Source: a bacterium
GTDB taxonomy: Bacteria > UBP15 > UBA6099 > JAJRTR01
Length of the DNA: 64,000 nucleotides
Direction: 5' to 3'
Assembly: GCA_024278215.1 (NCBI GenBank)
Contig: JAJRTR010000204.1
Location: forward strand, 1-64,000
Shown: in pieces, positions 9,577 through 19,900 of the stretch
How the letters are laid out: every line of letters begins with the position of its first letter
Position numbering within the stretch: position 1 is the first letter of the stretch
Translations under genes and position numbers: made by a program
The notes under the pieces: model-generated
Databases searched by the model: none
The model's input: only the letters and a program-made list of their open reading frames with translations
Told to the model about the DNA's origin: nothing

Positions 9577-10731
9577 TCAATCGGACAGCCAGTCGGGCAT
9601 CTCCAGCGGGAAAAGTATCCGCACATGTGTCAGGTCCTTGAGCGCGTCGTCTTTCCTGCCGACAAGACCCGGCATCGGTTGCCAGTCTCCACCATTCAAC
9701 CTGACATCGACGATGAACATATCCAGCAACTGTTCGGTCGTCTTTCCGCTCACCGATTGCTTGTAGTAGACCGGCCTTAGGAAATAGCGGAACAGCGGCG
9801 CTACGCCTTCGGTCGACGGATCGGTCACCGACGGCGGCCCGACAACCATCCACTGTGTCAGCAGTCTTGCATAGATCATTTCCGGGCTCATGCCGTGGTT
9901 GTCGGGTAGTATCTGGAATCCGCCGATACTGCCCACCGGCGATGTCGAGATGCAGATCACGCCCGTATGGTTCGCCCTGATGCGGCCGACGCCCGTGTAG
10001 AGCGATCCGCCGAAGCGGCCCGTGCCGAAAATGGGTTTTAAAACCTGCCCTATGATTTTGCTGTCACCGTCGGGATACGTTACTGTAATGAAGCCGCCGA
10101 ACCTGTTTTCGAATACTATTTCCGCCGGATAGCGCACAGGCCGCTCGACAACTATTGTCAGCCTGTCGCCGTTTTCCGGGTAGTACATCTCCGGCAGCGG
10201 TTTCGGCGCGCCGCCGTCCCTCTCGAGCAGTACCCGGTTGCCGACGAACGGGCTTTCCGCGCCGCCGAAAAATCGCTCGCCCGCAGGGATGTCGGTTATC
10301 ATCGACGCGCTTTTGGCATAATAAGAATGGTAGTTCTCCGGTTGCTCCATGAAGTCGGCGGGCAATATACTGAGCATCACACCGCGGTCCGCGTTCTGTC
10401 GCACTTTGATATGCACCGCGTTCACCGCCGTCGCGGCAACACGCCCGCGCGGCGCCCAGCCGCTCGCCGTATATCCTTTCTTATTAAGCAGCACGATGGG
10501 AACCTGCACCCTGCCGTATTCCGTCCAGTTTTCACCGCTGTCGCGGCTGATCCCGATCTCTCCATCGAAAGTGTTTTCGAATCGAATACGGAAAAGCTCC
10601 TCGAGCGCCGGATCGTTTTCACCGGCGACAACTTCCGTCGGACCGCGCTGGTCCTCGATCACGCCGCGCGCAGTCTGCGCCGCCGCGCACATCAACAATA
10701 CACACATCAAACCCGGTAAAAATATTTTCAT
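9577..10731 (-). CDS. Hypothetical exported protein
   Basis: 384-aa ORF with signal peptide (MKIFLPGLMCVLLMCAAAQTARG). Confidence 0.75.
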   Translation of the reverse strand: MKIFLPGLMCVLLMCAAAQTARGVIEDQRGPTEVVAGENDPALEELFRIRFENTFDGEIGISRDSGENWTEYGRVQVPIVLLNKKGYTASGWAPRGRVAATAVNAVHIKVRQNADRGVMLSILPADFMEQPENYHSYYAKSASMITDIPAGERFFGGAESPFVGNRVLLERDGGAPKPLPEMYYPENGDRLTIVVERPVRYPAEIVFENRFGGFITVTYPDGDSKIIGQVLKPIFGTGRFGGSLYTGVGRIRANHTGVICISTSPVGSIGGFQILPDNHGMSPEMIYARLLTQWMVVGPPSVTDPSTEGVAPLFRYFLRPVYYKQSVSGKTTEQLLDMFIVDVRLNGGDWQPMPGLVGRKDDALKDLTHVRILFPLEMPDWLSD

Positions 10732-11225
10732 TACCTTATTGCTCCCAGTTCGATTATTTCCGCTTTCCTTTTTTCCATGTCAACAATGCCGACTGTGCAT
10801 TTCCCTGTCAGGTATCCGCAGCACTCGCCGGGGTTTATCACGATAGGTTTGCCCTCACGCGCGACGACATCGTGCGTGTGACCGAAAGCCACGAGGTCCA
10901 CCGGAAGCGCCGCCATCACATCGTCGGGCATCGGCTCGTGCAGCAAGGCGATCCTGTAACCGCCCACCTCGAAAAACGCGGGCGGTTTCAGCAGTTCGCC
11001 CACAGGCTCGAACATCTGTTTCAGGAAGAGCCACTCACCATCGTTGTTGCCGAAAACAGCCACGCACTTCTCGAAACAATCATCATTAAAGAGCGGCACG
11101 ACAAACGGAGATATGATATCACCGCAGTGCAGTATACATTTCACCGCGCGCCTCCTGAACACATCTACCGCCGCTTTCGTGCGGTCGAGGTTGTCGTGCG
11201 TGTCCGAAATCATTCCTATCAGCAT
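10731..11225 (-). CDS. YfcE/MJ0936-family metallophosphoesterase
   Basis: MLIGMISDTHDNLDRTKAAVDVF...LHCGDI...GNNDGEW...GHTHD...NPGE. Confidence 0.9.
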   Translation of the reverse strand: MLIGMISDTHDNLDRTKAAVDVFRRRAVKCILHCGDIISPFVVPLFNDDCFEKCVAVFGNNDGEWLFLKQMFEPVGELLKPPAFFEVGGYRIALLHEPMPDDVMAALPVDLVAFGHTHDVVAREGKPIVINPGECCGYLTGKCTVGIVDMEKRKAEIIELGAIR

Positions 11226-11413
11226 GTTTGATCACCTTCCCGGCGGGACTGTCATTTCATGATACTCGAATTCTGTGCCGTATGGAACAAATCACCGCAA
11301 AATGTAGCCTGAAATCTTTAGAGCGTTTCAGCCGCGGCCATCCCTTTGAAACCCTGCATCGGTGTGTTATAATTCGGAATCGTTAGACCTCGACGATCTC
11401 GGAGAAAATAAAA

Positions 11414-12715
11414 ATGAATCTGGCAGTTATTGGAATAGGCTATGTAGGACTCGTCACAGGCGCAGTGTTCGCGGACCTGGGCAACATGGTGATCTGTGTC
11501 GACAACATGGAAGAAAAAGTCAGGATGCTCGAGAACCATGAGATGCCGTTCTATGAACCCGGCCTCGAGGAAATAGTGGCAATCAACCACGAGGACGGGC
11601 GGTTGTCTTTCTCGACCGATCTCGCAGATGCGGTCCGGCGCTCCGAGATAATCTTTATCGCCGTAGGCACTCCGCCCATGGACGACGGTCAGACAGACCT
11701 CTCCTATGTCGAAGCGGTGGCGGCGGAGATCGGGAGAAACATCAACGACTACAAAATAATCGTCAATAAGAGCACAGTGCCCGTCGGTACCGGCGAAATG
11801 GTCAAGGATATCATCAACCGATTCAAACCGTCGAACATAGATGTCGATGTCGTGTCCAACCCGGAGTTTCTTTCCGAGGGAACAGCCATATCCGATGCCA
11901 TGTCGCCCGACAGGATTGTAATCGGCGCGCCCAACAAGCGGGTGGCGATGAAACTGATCGAACTCTACTCGACGATGGAAAAACCGATGGTGATCACATC
12001 GGTGCGGAGCGCGGAAATGATCAAATATGCCAGCAACGCGTTTCTTGCGACAAAAATATCATTTATAAACTCCATCGCAAACCTGTGCGACAGGGTCGGC
12101 GCCGACATAGAAGAAGTCACCCGCGGCGTGGGACTCGACAGCAGAATAGGCAATAAGTTTCTGCGCGCCGGGATAGGATTCGGCGGCTCGTGTTTTCCCA
12201 AAGATACGGAATCTCTGCTATATGTGTCCAGGAAATACGGCGCGGAAATCGAGATTATCGACGCAAGCATCAGGGTGAACCGAAAACAGCCTGATATCCT
12301 TATGAAAAAAGCGGCAGACGCACTCGGCGGACTCGAGGGGAAAACCATCGGCGCACTGGGGCTCTCCTTCAAACCCGGAACGGATGATCTGAGAGAATCG
12401 AACGCTCTGGCGATAGTATCCGCATTGCTGACGGCGGGTGCCACGGTCAGGGTCTACGATCCGATGGCAATGGAAAAGTGTAAACCGATGTGTCCGGACG
12501 CAACATATTGCGAGGAACTCTACAAGGTGGCCGAAGGCGCGGACGCTGTGATGCTGCTTACGGAATGGAATAAGTTCAAACACCTGAACTTCAACAGGCT
12601 GCGGGAACTGATGAGTGGCGACATGTTTTTCGACGGTCGGAACATATACGACCCGCAGGTGGTCAGAAGAGCGGGCCTGAGATATTACGGCATCGGCAGG
12701 GGTGCGGACGGCTGA
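11414..12715 (+). CDS. ugd: UDP-glucose 6-dehydrogenase
   Basis: MNLAVIGIGYVGLVTGAVFADLGN...GGSCFPKDTESLLY...GLSFKPGTDDLRES. Confidence 0.95.
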   Translation: MNLAVIGIGYVGLVTGAVFADLGNMVICVDNMEEKVRMLENHEMPFYEPGLEEIVAINHEDGRLSFSTDLADAVRRSEIIFIAVGTPPMDDGQTDLSYVEAVAAEIGRNINDYKIIVNKSTVPVGTGEMVKDIINRFKPSNIDVDVVSNPEFLSEGTAISDAMSPDRIVIGAPNKRVAMKLIELYSTMEKPMVITSVRSAEMIKYASNAFLATKISFINSIANLCDRVGADIEEVTRGVGLDSRIGNKFLRAGIGFGGSCFPKDTESLLYVSRKYGAEIEIIDASIRVNRKQPDILMKKAADALGGLEGKTIGALGLSFKPGTDDLRESNALAIVSALLTAGATVRVYDPMAMEKCKPMCPDATYCEELYKVAEGADAVMLLTEWNKFKHLNFNRLRELMSGDMFFDGRNIYDPQVVRRAGLRYYGIGRGADG

Positions 12716-12761
12716 TACAGTCGGTGAAGGTTTTGAGAACTACAAAAGAAAAAAGAACGAG

Positions 12762-13787
12762 GTGTCGGTTTTGACAGGAAACGCGGATTATTCAAGAGAG
12801 ATCACACTTGAGCTGGTAAGGGTGACGGAAGCTGCGGCGCTGAGAGCCAGCAGATGGATGGGAAAAGGCGACAAGATAGCGGCGGACCAGGCGGCGGTCG
12901 ACGCCATGAGGGGCATGCTGGACCTCGTCGACATCCGGGGCACAGTCGCAATAGGGGAAGGCGAGAAGGACCAGGCGCCCATGCTGTATATCGGCGAAAA
13001 AGTAGGCGGCGGCGGCGTGCACAGCCCGGAAGTCGATATCGCTGTCGATCCGCTCGACGGTACGAACCTGACCGCCAAAGGCCTCCCCAACGCTATTGCC
13101 GTCATGGCTGTCGGCGACGCCGGAACCCTCAAATCGTTCCCGGGTTTCTATGTCGACAAGATCGCTGTCGGGCCGCGCGCCCGGGGCTGCATCGACATCA
13201 ACGACACTGTTCGCGGCAACTTGAAACGTATCGCGAAAGCATACGACTGCCGGATGCCCGACCTGACGGTTATGCTGTTAGAAAGATCAAGACACGAAAA
13301 ATTAATAAACGATATTCGCAAGACCGGCGCACGTATAAGAATGATAACGGACGGCGACGTCGCGGGTGCCATCGCAACGGCTATCCCGAGTTCCGGCGTC
13401 AATGTGCTGATGGGCATCGGCGGCGCCCCGGAAGCCGTGCTGGCCGCCGCCGCGCTCAAGTGTCTGGGCGGCGAGATACAGGTGAAAGTGTGGCCGCGCG
13501 ACGACGACGAAAAAAACAAACTGATAGACCTCGGCTATAAAAAAGGCGATTTCGACGCGATATATACTACCGACGATCTCTGCCGCGGCGACAGCGTCAT
13601 GTTCTCCGCTACCGGTGTCACCGGCGGCGACTTCCTTCAGGGTGTCCTCTTCGAAGGCAACACCGCCACCACTCACACTGTTGTTATGAGGGCAAAAACC
13701 AAAACTGTGCGCTACATAAAAGCAGTGCATAACCTTTCGACGAAAACTGTGCCCTCACGCAGCGAAAGCAAGGAAGTCCAGATATAA
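12762..13787 (+). CDS. glpX: Class II fructose-1,6-bisphosphatase (start uncertain, 12702-12771)
   Basis: LELVRVTEAAALRASRWMGKGDKIAADQAAVDAMR...GTVAIGEGEKDQAPMLYIGEKVG...DPLDGTNL. Confidence 0.93.
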   Translation: MSVLTGNADYSREITLELVRVTEAAALRASRWMGKGDKIAADQAAVDAMRGMLDLVDIRGTVAIGEGEKDQAPMLYIGEKVGGGGVHSPEVDIAVDPLDGTNLTAKGLPNAIAVMAVGDAGTLKSFPGFYVDKIAVGPRARGCIDINDTVRGNLKRIAKAYDCRMPDLTVMLLERSRHEKLINDIRKTGARIRMITDGDVAGAIATAIPSSGVNVLMGIGGAPEAVLAAAALKCLGGEIQVKVWPRDDDEKNKLIDLGYKKGDFDAIYTTDDLCRGDSVMFSATGVTGGDFLQGVLFEGNTATTHTVVMRAKTKTVRYIKAVHNLSTKTVPSRSESKEVQI

Positions 13788-13839
13788 CCGCTGTCATTCC
13801 ACGGAGTGAAAACTCCGGCGCAGATGTCAACATAATAAT

Positions 13840-13878
13840 GAGCCGATTGCAGCAGAATCAGAATTCTGCAATCGGCTC
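13840..13878. mobile_element. Family A deletion derivative A5 (solo terminal palindrome)
   Basis: GAGCCGATTGCAG-cagaatcagaatt-CTGCAATCGGCTC, perfect 13-bp stem, flanked by TAAT on both sides. Resembles the two ends of the full element joined. Confidence 0.75.
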
Positions 13879-14006
13879 TAATAACGGATGCTTTCGACTT
13901 CATAAATAAAGGGATCGTATACTACTGAATGTCGTGTCAACTTTGTGTAGACGTATGATGTCAATGCAAAGTGTTATGGCTCCAATCTCTGAAAATATGC
14001 TCTGAT

Positions 14007-14193
14007 AGTATCATGTCAACAAAGAAAAGACGTAAGAAGGGCAATCGTAAAAACGAGAAAAGAGACAAGGGCAGGTCACCGTACCCCGCCTCAACTTGTG
14101 CCTGTATAAACCGTTTTCGCGAGAAATATGATCAGGCGCGGGTCGGTGACCGCGCACTATACATCTTGCGCATTTACAAGTGTGACACGACAC
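14007..14193 (+). mobile_element. Family B MITE-like element, copy B1
   Basis: AGTATCATGTCA...TGACACGACACC ends. Interior (GGTCACCGTACCCCGCCTCAACTTGTGCCTG..AA.CCGT.TTCGCGAGAAATATGATCAGGCG) nearly identical to 29521-29709. Confidence 0.75.
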
Positions 14194-14373
14194 CAGTCGC
14201 TTTTTGCATTTCTGCCGTTATCCGCCCCCACAGATTCCACGAAGGAAACAATAACTTGATATTTCAGGATATTATTTTTTAATTGTAAACAGAACGATGG
14301 GAAAGCATGTTAGGGAACCTCTGATAGAGGGTATAAAGTAAGCAGGGCAATATGCTGGTGAGGGTTTTGTGCC

Positions 14374-15288
14374 ATGATGGAGACGCAACAGGACATACTG
14401 GATTTTATCGGAGACAGCTTTGCCGATTCAAAAACAAAGGTCTCGCTGATATTGAGCGGGGGAGCGGACCTTGCGGTTTTTTTCCAACTCGGCGCTATAA
14501 ACATCCTCCAGGATCACATGGGGATGAAACCCGAAGACCTGCACCTGATCGCGGGCGGGTCCGGCGGCGCAATATCCGGACTTCTGACAGCCGGCGGTGT
14601 GAATTCGGACAAAACCAGTCTTGTACCGTCTCTCGAGCAGGTGCTGCAGGAAGAAAAACGCGGCAAGAAACGCTTCGAGAAATTAGGTTTCTACTCACAG
14701 GACGGCGTAGTCAAACATATAGAAAACATGCTCGGAGACAGGTGCAGGCATTTCAAAGACCTGCCGGTCGACCTGCGCATCGCGTCCACCATGGTGTTCC
14801 CGCGTTTGAAGAAAGTTATTTTCAGCCGTGACCACTGCCACTATCACGGGCGGGAGATCACGACTTATGAAGCAATGAAATGTTCCATTACGGTTCCACT
14901 GCTTTATACGCCTGTCGAGATAGCTAACGGCAGGTTCCCGCGAAGCTACCACCTCGACGGCGAAATCTTCAAGCCCATCCCTATCGAGGAAGGCCGCGAC
15001 TCGGATGTCATGATCATCATTTCCGTGTATGGTCCGTACAGGGGGAGCATCCCCTTCAGCAAACTGCCCCAGTTGATAGAGAACAGGTTCAACCATTGGC
15101 GGCAACGTGAAATGGACGATCGAATGAAAAAAATCAGATCGTATAACCCCGATATAACCATTCTTAAGATCGAAAACGCCCCGGACGATTACGAAACTGC
15201 GACATTCGAGAAGTTCTCGATGAAAAATGTCGAAACCCTGAAAGCGGCCGGTCGCCGCGCCGCATGGAAAGTCAAACAGATAGCATAA
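14374..15288 (+). CDS. Patatin-like phospholipase
   Basis: VSLILSGGADLAVFFQLGAINIL...IAGGSGGAISGLL (GxSxG) with YHLDGEIF acidic motif. Confidence 0.75.
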   Translation: MMETQQDILDFIGDSFADSKTKVSLILSGGADLAVFFQLGAINILQDHMGMKPEDLHLIAGGSGGAISGLLTAGGVNSDKTSLVPSLEQVLQEEKRGKKRFEKLGFYSQDGVVKHIENMLGDRCRHFKDLPVDLRIASTMVFPRLKKVIFSRDHCHYHGREITTYEAMKCSITVPLLYTPVEIANGRFPRSYHLDGEIFKPIPIEEGRDSDVMIIISVYGPYRGSIPFSKLPQLIENRFNHWRQREMDDRMKKIRSYNPDITILKIENAPDDYETATFEKFSMKNVETLKAAGRRAAWKVKQIA

Positions 15289-15313
15289 ACCGGTTCCGGC
15301 GCAAAATGTCCTG

Positions 15314-15340
15314 ACCCGGATTGGTGAAATATGCGGGGTA
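15314..15340. repeat. Family D short palindromic repeat (ACCCGGATTGGTGAAATATGCGGGGTA)
   Basis: Similar to 1904, 26225, 40008, 51239. Confidence 0.4.
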
Positions 15341-15499
15341 AAGCTCGAAAAGCTGCCGCGTATACCAAGAAAACACGCACTGCCACTAACCGCTCTCCAC
15401 GAAAACATATTTTTATACGGTAAACCACCAGATGTTGCGTACACTATCGCAATAAGTTAACATTCCTGTACATAATATATTTGCTTTTTATTATGTGCC

Positions 15500-17542
15500 A
15501 TGCAGATGAAAGTCGAGTTGGGTGCAATGAACATTTCCGAAGTAATAAATAATACGGTTGCCGCGTTAACCTTTCTCATGATCATAATTACGTCGGGTTG
15601 CGGCGGTGGTGCTGTCGGCCCCGTCGGAGGCACGGGAACCGGAGCCGGCGGACTCGCGCCTTCGACCGATACATATTCGCTTTCAAGATATTTCAACCTT
15701 GCCGATACTGCTGTATACGACTACGACGACGGTGCGAAAATAGTATTCGGACAGGGCCCGCTGAATCTTTACCCGTTTCTGGGCAACAGCTACGGCGACG
15801 TATTCCGGTTTCAATTCAAGGAAGACGACCCGGACGTTATCGACACTTCATTTTTTGCCTTCTCCAGCGACACCGCTCTTCTCTACTATGGCCGCTATGA
15901 AAAGACTTCGGGGATCGGAAAATGTGTTGTATTCAGTAAGCCGGTCGAGGTGGCGCCCGGCACAGTTACATCCGGCACGACATATACGGATCAGGCGGAT
16001 TTTGTTGTGTATAATCAATGCGGTCCGGACGGTGCCACACAGGATGTCACCGGTTCCATATCGTTTTCTTTCACTGTGGAAGGCGAGGAAACGATCGACA
16101 CGACTGTCGGCAGTTTCAGTGTCGTCAAGTTCTCCCTTGTTGAATCGTGGAGCGGGACAGACAGCAGTTCGCAGAGTGTGTCGGGCACGAGGACTGTCGC
16201 CTTCTGGATGGCGCTCGACACAGGCCCTGTAAGGTACGAGAACTCGGATACCGGACAGGCGTACCACTCCGTGAATACGGCGATTGCAGGCGACACGGTA
16301 TACACATCACTCGGCAGTGTTTGCGGAAACGGGACAAAGGAAATGGGAGAGGAATGTGACGACGGCAATACAACGTCAGGAGACGGATGCTCGTCTGTTT
16401 GCCTTGATGAAAACCTCTGGATCAAAACGTATGGCGGAACATACGACGACGGAGCGACGGCACTCGAACAGACTTCCGATGGCGGGTTCATTGCCGCGGG
16501 ATACTACATACCCGATGGTTCCGCCGCAACCGACCTGTGGCTGCTGAAACTCGATGAGGCAGGCGGGCAGGAGTGGTCGAAGACATTCGGCGGCGCGTCG
16601 GCGGACGACAGGGCGAATTCAGTACGCCAGACGACGGACGGCGGCTATATCGCGGCGGGCTGCACATCTTCGTCGGGTGCGGGCGGTGAAGATTTCTGGT
16701 TGCTGAAAGTCGACAGCGCCGGCGACCTGTCGTGGGCGCAGGCTTACGGCGGCTCGTCCGACGATTGCGCGCAGTCCGTGCGTCAGACGACGGACGGCGG
16801 CTATATCGCCGCCGGTTACACGTCTTCGTCGGGCGCGGGCAGCGGCGACGCATGGTTGCTGAAAGTCGACAGCGCGGGCGGCCTGTCATGGTCGCAGACT
16901 TACGGCGGTTCGTCCGCGGACTATGCCTATTCGGTGCGTCAGACGGCGGACGGCGGCTATGTCGTAGCGGGCAATACTTCTTCGTCGGGCGCGGGCGGCA
17001 GTGATGTGTGGGTGCTTAAACTCGATGCCTCAGGCAACGAGACATGGTCCAAAACCTACGGCGCTTCGGGCGATGACTACGCATACTCGATACAGGAAAT
17101 TACCGGCACCGGATATATTGTCGCAGGCTCGACCGAATCTTACGGCGCGGGCGGCAGCGATGTGTGGGTGCTTCTTCTCAATGAACTCGGCAACCAGGTA
17201 TGGACAGGCACATTCGGAGACACGGGAGACGAAGCAGGATATTCAATTATCGCTGAATCCGGCGGCAACTACATTGTGGCAGGCGAAAAGGAATCATCGA
17301 ACGATAATAATATATGGTTGCTGAGTATTACGGATGCCGGGGTCGACGCGTGGACGCAGACTTACGGTGGTTCTTACGACGATACGGGCCGGGCTGTCGT
17401 TCAGACAACAGATGGCGGATTCGCGGTGGTGGGAGAGACCAGGTCGACAATGGACGGCGGTTCGGACGCCTGGATAATGAGAACCGACTCCTCCGGCGAG
17501 TGCGCCGAACGCCTCGACTCTATGGTCCTGCTCAGGCAATGA
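15500..17542 (+). CDS. Secreted lipoprotein-like protein with DUF4215-type Cys-rich repeat and seven propeller-like repeats
   Basis: ITSGCGGG lipobox-like; [27 protein letters not shown]; seven ~52-aa units of [48 protein letters not shown]. Confidence 0.8.
   Translation: [680 protein letters not shown]
16414..17490 (+). repeat. In-frame tandem repeat, ~156-bp unit, about 7 copies
   Basis: Units 2-4 are near-identical at the DNA level (cagacgacggacggcggctatatcgc...cttcgtcgggcgcgggc). Confidence 0.85.
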
Positions 17543-17619
17543 CTCTTCTCGTAGCTGACGATAGCTTTCCGCGCAACTTTCTTTATCTTCATAACTCCTG
17601 AGTCGCTTGTAAAAGTCTG

Positions 17620-18687
17620 TTATTTCTTGTGCCTCAGCACTATGTGTTCACCCCATGCTGGAACCACATAAGGTCGTTTTATTGTGCGGAGCACATTATA
17701 GACATATTCATAACTGCGGCGGCCGTTGGGCGGGTGCCCGAGTTCGTTCTCGTGGCTCGACATGACAAGGTCGGGGTTCACGTATTTCAGAAGCGATGCC
17801 AGGTCCGTACTCCATATATTGGGGATCAGCAGATCGATGTGCAGAGGTTTTTTGAATCTGCGGAACCACTCGTGCCCGACATTGTAAATATTGTTGTTGT
17901 CGCCCAGATGCATTATCCTGTTCCCGTTGTCCGGCATAATCATATACACGTTGTTGGCAGTTTTTTTCTGGACACTCGGGAAGACATATACTTTTGCACC
18001 CGGATAATTCAGTTTTCCGTTGCGCAGCACGGTCAGTTCGTCGTTCCGCGGGTAGTCGGGCCAGAAGAGTTCGGGAACGACAACCGGCTTGTTGCGGTCG
18101 AGAAACATATCGGCGACACGTTTGTCCGCATGGTCTCCATGCACGTGCGTAATCAGCAGAACATCGAGATTATCGACAAGTTTTCCAAGTGTGCCGTCGT
18201 CGATTTCCACCTGGTCGAAACCCTTGATAAGGTCGATGACGATTTTGATCTTGTTAGTCTGAATAATTTCAGAATGGTTGTAGAGCTTCCAGACGATTGT
18301 GTCCTCACCGGGTTCGAGTGCGAGAAAATCTTTCATAAAGTCGGACATTCTGCTCCTGAAGTAATAGCCGACGCAGGGAAATTGCGGGGCTTCCTTTATG
18401 TATAGCGGCTCGTCGATTGTCTTGAGTATTCTCTCGCGCTCCGCCTGCGACTTTCCGGGTTCAGGAGCCTGCCGGAGCCAGAGATCGAGCGATCTGAAAC
18501 GATCTTCGTATTTTACGGAAAGTTCCTTAACACGAGCACTCGTTTCGCTTTTTAGAACAGCGGCAACGGCATTTGTAAATAGTAAAAATGAAAAAAATAA
18601 TGTGATTAATATTACACCCTGATTCAAACGCCATTGTGTCGTAATCCTGCTATAATTGAATTTGATGAATAATACGGTCTTTTTCAT
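17620..18687 (-). CDS. MBL-fold metallo-hydrolase (start uncertain)
   Basis: LLITHVHGDHADKRVADMF...MHLGDNNNIYNVGHEWF; N-terminal hydrophobic segment. Confidence 0.75.
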   Translation of the reverse strand: MKKTVLFIKFNYSRITTQWRLNQGVILITLFFSFLLFTNAVAAVLKSETSARVKELSVKYEDRFRSLDLWLRQAPEPGKSQAERERILKTIDEPLYIKEAPQFPCVGYYFRSRMSDFMKDFLALEPGEDTIVWKLYNHSEIIQTNKIKIVIDLIKGFDQVEIDDGTLGKLVDNLDVLLITHVHGDHADKRVADMFLDRNKPVVVPELFWPDYPRNDELTVLRNGKLNYPGAKVYVFPSVQKKTANNVYMIMPDNGNRIMHLGDNNNIYNVGHEWFRRFKKPLHIDLLIPNIWSTDLASLLKYVNPDLVMSSHENELGHPPNGRRSYEYVYNVLRTIKRPYVVPAWGEHIVLRHKK

Positions 18688-19582
18688 TTCCTCACTTATT
18701 ATCCTTTTCACAGGTTTTTTCAGGGTATCCGCAATTGAAGCGGCAACACCCGACAGATGCACTATAATCATGGGTGCCCTGACTGATATGATTATCACCG
18801 ATATGGGTAAATTCTACAACAGCCACTTCGAACCGTACAAGAAAGTAATAGAATCAACCGGTTGCGAAACGGAATTAAGATTCTTTGGAACCTGCGACGA
18901 GTTGATTGAAGCGGGTAATGATGGAGATATAGATGTAGCCGCAACACGCAGCGCATGTTATCTGAGAGCGAGACAAATGCTAGGCGTCGAATCGTTTGCC
19001 GCATTCGGATCAAATAAAACTTTGATGCACAGAGCGACTATCCTTGTGAAGAACAACAGTCCTTTCGATAAATTCGAAGACCTGAGGGGAGCCGTTTTCA
19101 GCACGATCAAAAGCAGTTCTTTCGAATACAATATTTATCCAAGATACCTGTTGAAGAAGCGAATCGGTGAGAAGTCCGGGGAGTTTTTCAGTGAGGTTAT
19201 GAAATGCCCGTCTATCTTCTCCGCAATCTATTCCGTGGTTTACAGCGAAGCCGACGCGGTTGTCGTTGATGAGGAATATCTGAACATCAAACTTGTGAGC
19301 GACAATCTACGGCCCATCGAATACTCTTTCGATGTTCCGTATCCTGTTATTTACGTATTCCCCGGCCATGATAAGTCAATTGTAGATGATACATCGAACT
19401 TCCTCAGAAGTATTCTGAAATTGCCGAAAGAGTCAAAATATATTGGTAACTTTTTCAGATTAAACGCCAGTGTGTTATGGGTGACGGATTCGGACTTCGA
19501 CGCATTTCGTGAAGACATGCAAGATAAAGGGCTGCTCGAATTGGTTATGGAAAAATCCGGGGCTGCCGCGTCGGGCGAATAA
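18656..19582 (+). CDS. PhnD-like phosphate/phosphonate ABC transporter substrate-binding protein
   Basis: Signal peptide, then MGALTDMIITDMGKFYNSHFEPYKKVIESTGCETELRFFGTCDELIEAGNDGDIDVAATR... Confidence 0.7.
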   Translation: MNLMNNTVFFISSLIILFTGFFRVSAIEAATPDRCTIIMGALTDMIITDMGKFYNSHFEPYKKVIESTGCETELRFFGTCDELIEAGNDGDIDVAATRSACYLRARQMLGVESFAAFGSNKTLMHRATILVKNNSPFDKFEDLRGAVFSTIKSSSFEYNIYPRYLLKKRIGEKSGEFFSEVMKCPSIFSAIYSVVYSEADAVVVDEEYLNIKLVSDNLRPIEYSFDVPYPVIYVFPGHDKSIVDDTSNFLRSILKLPKESKYIGNFFRLNASVLWVTDSDFDAFREDMQDKGLLELVMEKSGAAASGE

Positions 19583-19661
19583 ATCTCCGCTTGAACCAGT
19601 GAAGTAAGCCTCTACGCTACCGCTCCCCAGCTATTGTCTGAAATGCGATAAACTCACCTTA

Positions 19662-19839
19662 GAGCCAATTGCAAAATTCTGATTTTGCTGCGGTCGGCTG
19701 CTATTGTCCTTAGCTGCGTTGTCGGCAAAAAATCGTCCTCGACGTACTCTACAAGTACGCCTGCGAGGATTTTACACCTCCGCCTTGCTCTGCACAATTT
19801 CGCTCGACCTCGCTATGAACATAATTTTGCAATTGGCTC
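19662..19839 (-). mobile_element. Family A MITE-like element, copy A2 (reverse orientation)
   Basis: GAGCCAATTGCAAAATTCTG...CATAATTTTGCAATTGGCTC, flanked by CTTA on both sides, between convergent gene ends. Confidence 0.85.
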
Positions 19840-19900
19840 CTTATAGTACGATGAACACAGGCTATTACGAGCATTATTGCTTGAGCGACCGGTATTGGGC

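Noticed and set aside
13971-14282. 103-aa ORF MLWLQSLKICSDSIMSTKKRRKKGNRKNEKRDKG...
   Set aside because: Overlaps repeat B1; basic composition follows from the repeat sequence.
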